The notes under the pieces were generated by a model that was not told the origin of the DNA, did not search any database, and saw only the letters and a program-made list of their open reading frames with translations. This document shows positions 1 through 36,671 of a stretch of 36,671 nt of DNA, in pieces. Numbering within the stretch: position 1 is the stretch's first letter; every line of letters starts with the position of its first letter. Origin of the DNA: Lingula anatina (Eukaryota > Brachiopoda > Lingulata > Lingulida > Lingulidae); NCBI RefSeq assembly GCF_001039355.2, contig NW_019775601.1, positions 245,095 to 281,765 on the forward strand. Reading direction: 5' to 3'. The translations under genes were made by a program, and so were the position numbers.

Positions 1-2180
1 CTCCCCCCCCCCCCCCCCTCACCAAAGCACCCCTGCCTGTTTCAGTTATGTAAAGTTACTCTTCTAAATGAAAACAACTGTGGAAAGACTAAACCAGAAA
101 AAAAGCAACGAGGAAGCTGTTAGACAATAGAACCTGACTCCACTTTGTGAAAGAATGCCAAGGGTGTAAAAGGAGAGGATATTTATGGTTTTGCTCAAGG
201 ATCTGAACCGACAAAATAACAAGATTTGTAAAAGATAGTGGTTTAATTTAAGGACCAGTTTGATGTATTCTGAAAACAAAAATGGAGGTCTCCTTGGTGC
301 AGATAGAGTAAAGCTCACTCTTAGACTAAGGTTAGAAGTGGAAATATTCTTAATATTATAGTCATTTTGGATGTGAATTTTCTCTCTCTCTCTCTCTCCA
401 CAAAAATAGATAAAGACCCCAAGAGGGCAGATATATAGTGTAAATTACCCAAAACGTTTCCATTGTGTAAATAATTTTTGTGAATGTCCTATTGAATATG
501 TGTGGAATTACGTAAGGTCTACATGGCTACTTATTTACATATATATATTATAGTTATAAGATGAATGTTCTCTCTACAATGTAGGTTTTCTGTTTTCCTT
601 TGTTTGTAGAGTTATCTAAATGCACAGCATTATAGGAGTTTTATAAAGCATAATTATGGTCTGAATCATTAAAATTTTATTTCAATAGACAGAAATTATA
701 ATTCAGATCAAATAAATCAAATAAAAACTGTAGCACTAGTTTTTGCCTTCCGTTTAATCTTTCAGTTTTGTCAATATTTGTAAGCTAGTGTGCTCAGGAG
801 GTGGGCTTTAAACCCTGGGACTGGTATTGTTATGATGATTTGTACACACATTTCTCTGTGTGGTTTTACAGAACACTCTCACAGCAAACACGCTTTCTTT
901 TCACTGGATCATGATTAGGGGTGCTTGACTGCCATTTCTCTCAAAAAGCGACCAGCGTCTGGAGCTCTTCTGTATGCACAGTAGAAATGATGCTGAGTGA
1001 ATGAACTCCGCCTGAATTAGTGAGGTCGTGCTCAGAATTATTAAAAGAAAAATGTTTGCTATATGCACAGGATGTTGACTTTCATTTCAGTCACCTGCAA
1101 TTGAATCTCTTTTTTTCTCCTCCTCTGCTCACTGTTTTTATTACTTAACAAGAGGATACAGGGTGTACTTGGAAAGGGGACAGGGTGGGCTGGGGGGGGG
1201 GGTGGTGCAACAAAGTACCTTTTTCCTACAGTTATAGACTAGAACTAAGATAGTTTTGTTTGAAACAGCAGCAAATAGAGGTGGGTCATGGGCTTTTCTC
1301 TTGTAAGTGAAATCAGCGAAAACCAAGCAATTTTTCCATTGTTGAGCCATAAATGTTTCTGTAAAGTTGTCCTTGTTAGCTATTTTCTTCTCTTCTCCTC
1401 TCCTCCCCAATAAAAAACCTGGTGTAATGAAACCAGTGTGGGTTGCAACTTTCACTCCTTTCATAATCCACGAGGACATGTCTCATACCTTTACCTTTCT
1501 GATGATCTTTTTAGTCAGTTTCTTGTCTTGTCACAATCTGTCATTGAAACATTATAGATATCAAACCATTTGAACACATACACGAATCTTTTAATAGTCT
1601 TGACTGTTGACAATTTTCACCCCATTTTCATAGATTTTTAGATCGATCTATCCCTGTGGGGAGTCTCACTAGATTACTGTCAGCTTGGCCGGCTTAAGCG
1701 TCTGTCCCGCCTACTAAAAGCTGTAAGGGGATAATTAACTATGGTGCCCGCTTGGCTGACTGCAATTTAGTGTGAACCCCCAGGGAGTTAGGTTGATCTA
1801 AATTTTAATCTTTAGATCGATCTAAATCTCTGGGAAAGCACCCTTTGACTACCCTTGATGAGCTGGTTCAGTGACTGTGCTCCTTTTTGTGCCATTCTGT
1901 ACCTTGACATGATGGACATATTTGAACACAAACAGCATTGATAAATTTATGAACTTTAACAATTATGACTTGATAAGTGGTTTAAAGAACAATATAATAT
2001 TTTAATTTATTTGAATGGGGAAAGTGAATAGGTAAATCTATCCTCAGGAATTCTATACAAATGCTGATTTAGTACATTAACGAGTAGATAATTATGCAAT
2101 ATTGTTGACCACAGAATATTTGTACAATGAAAGTATTTCTCCTTTAACTTTAATTTTTAATTTTATTTTCATTTTTTCAG
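1..2180. other. Upstream intronic sequence
   Basis: Low-complexity tracts (C run at 1-18, CT repeats at 380-398, G run near 1192-1202) and one inverted-repeat element (1621-1843). I found no exon here; in particular none for the conserved segment expected just before 2181. The open frames on the minus strand (64-318, 1141-1479) have no recognisable content. Confidence 0.6.
1621..1843. mobile_element. MITE-like inverted-repeat element, copy A
   Basis: Clear relative of 3562-3777: both share ATCGATCTATCCCTGTGGGG, then TAGATTACTGTCAGCTT, TGTCCCGCC, AAAAGCTGTAAGGGG and CTGCAATTTAGTGTGAACCC. The two ends are complementary to each other (ATCGATC.. CCC.GGGG..ACTAAATTGCAGTCAGC). No coding capacity. 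Confidence 0.75.
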
Positions 2181-35885
<33,705 letters not shown>

Positions 35886-36196
35886 GTGAGGTGTAGTCAG
35901 ATCCATGCTAGAATATGAAATTTTAGCCAAATATGAAATGTTGAATAAAATGTTGAATAATAATCATTATAACTGAACACATTTCTCATATGGAATTTCA
36001 CAATTAGAAAAATTTTGTGTAGAAATGTTCAGCTTTTTGACTAATAAAAATTATATTTTAATTATGATGGGCCTAGGTTAGCCCACCTAAACAGTGGCAG
36101 CTAAAAAATCTTTTCTTCAGGTGTTTTAATGCTACTGTTGTTACAGCCCTTATGTATTTTATGTCTGTTTATTTGACACCTTTGTCGCTTTATTTT

Positions 36197-36226
36197 TATG
36201 TACAGACACAGATGTGTCTGTACATA
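36197..36226. repeat. Perfect 14-bp inverted repeat
   Basis: tatgtacagacaca and its exact reverse complement tgtgtctgtacata separated by two bases (ga). It precedes the GCCGTC-rich tract and may mark an element end. Confidence 0.9.
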
Positions 36227-36363
36227 TTGCCATCACCTGCGTCTGTCGTTGCCGTCGCCGTCGCCGATCATGTCGCCGTCGCCGTGCACTTTCAGCGTTA
36301 ACACCATAAGTGGAAGACAGTTTTACTTTTTGGCTTTATATTTACAGAGCTGACTAATATTCA

Positions 36364-36671
36364 TAAAATGTAGGTCAAGTTCGAAAATCAGCATGATCGG
36401 GCCATTATTGTAGAATTTATCCTGTTTTTTCACTTTTTAGCATATATGCAACACTGTTAACACATTTCAAGGAAAACCGATAGGCCTGTTGTCATGAAAC
36501 TCACAGGAGTTATCAATCTTACTAAAATGCAGATCAAGTTCGAAAATCGGCATGATCGGGCCACTATTTTAGTAGTTATGCTGTTTTTTCACTTTTCAGC
36601 ATATGTGCAACACTGTTAACACATTTCAAGGAAAACCGATAGACCTGTTGTCATGAAACTCACAGGAGTAA
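36364..36671. repeat. 159-bp direct tandem repeat, two units
   Basis: Units start at 36364 and 36523 with shared landmarks caagttcgaaaatc, gcatgatcgggcca, ctgttttttcacttt, gcaacactgttaacacattt and gtcatgaaactcacaggagt. The second unit reaches the window end, so more copies may follow. Confidence 0.95.

Larger units (their letters stand above)
35886..36671. other. Intron after the first CUB15 exon, running off the window
   Basis: No coding sequence seen. Holds a perfect palindrome, a GCCGTC-rich tract (36245-36286) and a 159-bp direct repeat, which together look like part of a dispersed repetitive element. Confidence 0.6.

Noticed and set aside
841-1140. Upstream acceptor-like sites (tttacag, ttcatttcag) as the missing N-terminal exon
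   Set aside because: The frames after them stop quickly or lack donors, and none encodes the conserved NIEF-type segment expected before 2181.
36245-36286. CRISPR-like or coding GCCGTC repeat
   Set aside because: Units are contiguous hexamers without spacers, and no open frame with splice sites includes them.

Overview
The window is one stretch of a single, very intron-rich animal gene read on the + strand: the first half of a cubilin (CUBN) orthologue, open at both ends. About 50 short exons with consensus AG/GT borders and matching phases encode, in order, a series of tiny coiled-coil exons (2.2-9.7 kb), eight EGF-like modules (10.87-14.70 kb) and fourteen complete CUB domains plus the first half of a fifteenth (14.9-35.9 kb). 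The order, the EGF count and the quirks of individual CUB domains match vertebrate cubilin module by module. Cubilin is the peripheral endocytic receptor that works with amnionless. The signal peptide and first N-terminal exons lie upstream, and the remaining CUB domains downstream. No bacterial, viral or other protein-coding gene is supported.

The AT-rich introns of about 0.1-3.4 kb, microsatellites and MITE-like elements, and the assembly gap (21619-22230) point to a draft genome of a non-vertebrate metazoan. A highly polymorphic marine invertebrate (mollusc, annelid, echinoderm or cephalochordate grade) is my guess; the phylum cannot be fixed from this sequence.

Layout: 1-2180, upstream intron with one MITE-like element. 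2181-9679, coiled-coil exons spaced by long introns carrying five copies of one inverted-repeat element. 10870-11971, EGF1 to mid EGF3. 12146-16896, a block carrying mid EGF3 to mid CUB2. 16988-21618, a second copy of that block, ending at the gap. 22676-35885, the rest of CUB2 to the first half of CUB15. 35886-36671, intron with a tandem repeat.

The most interesting structure is the 4.7-kb direct duplication. Its eight exons are present twice, intact and in the same phase; by hand count they differ at about 49 of 1275 coding positions, with only one amino-acid change (Ser to Thr). Both copies stop at the same base, each next to unknown bases, so two haplotypes assembled in tandem is the leading explanation; a real duplication is possible because all outer phases are compatible. 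A second theme is local tandem duplication of exon edges (52-bp and 70-bp donor repeats, one decayed acceptor copy), which scatters decoy splice sites that would each lead to a stop codon.
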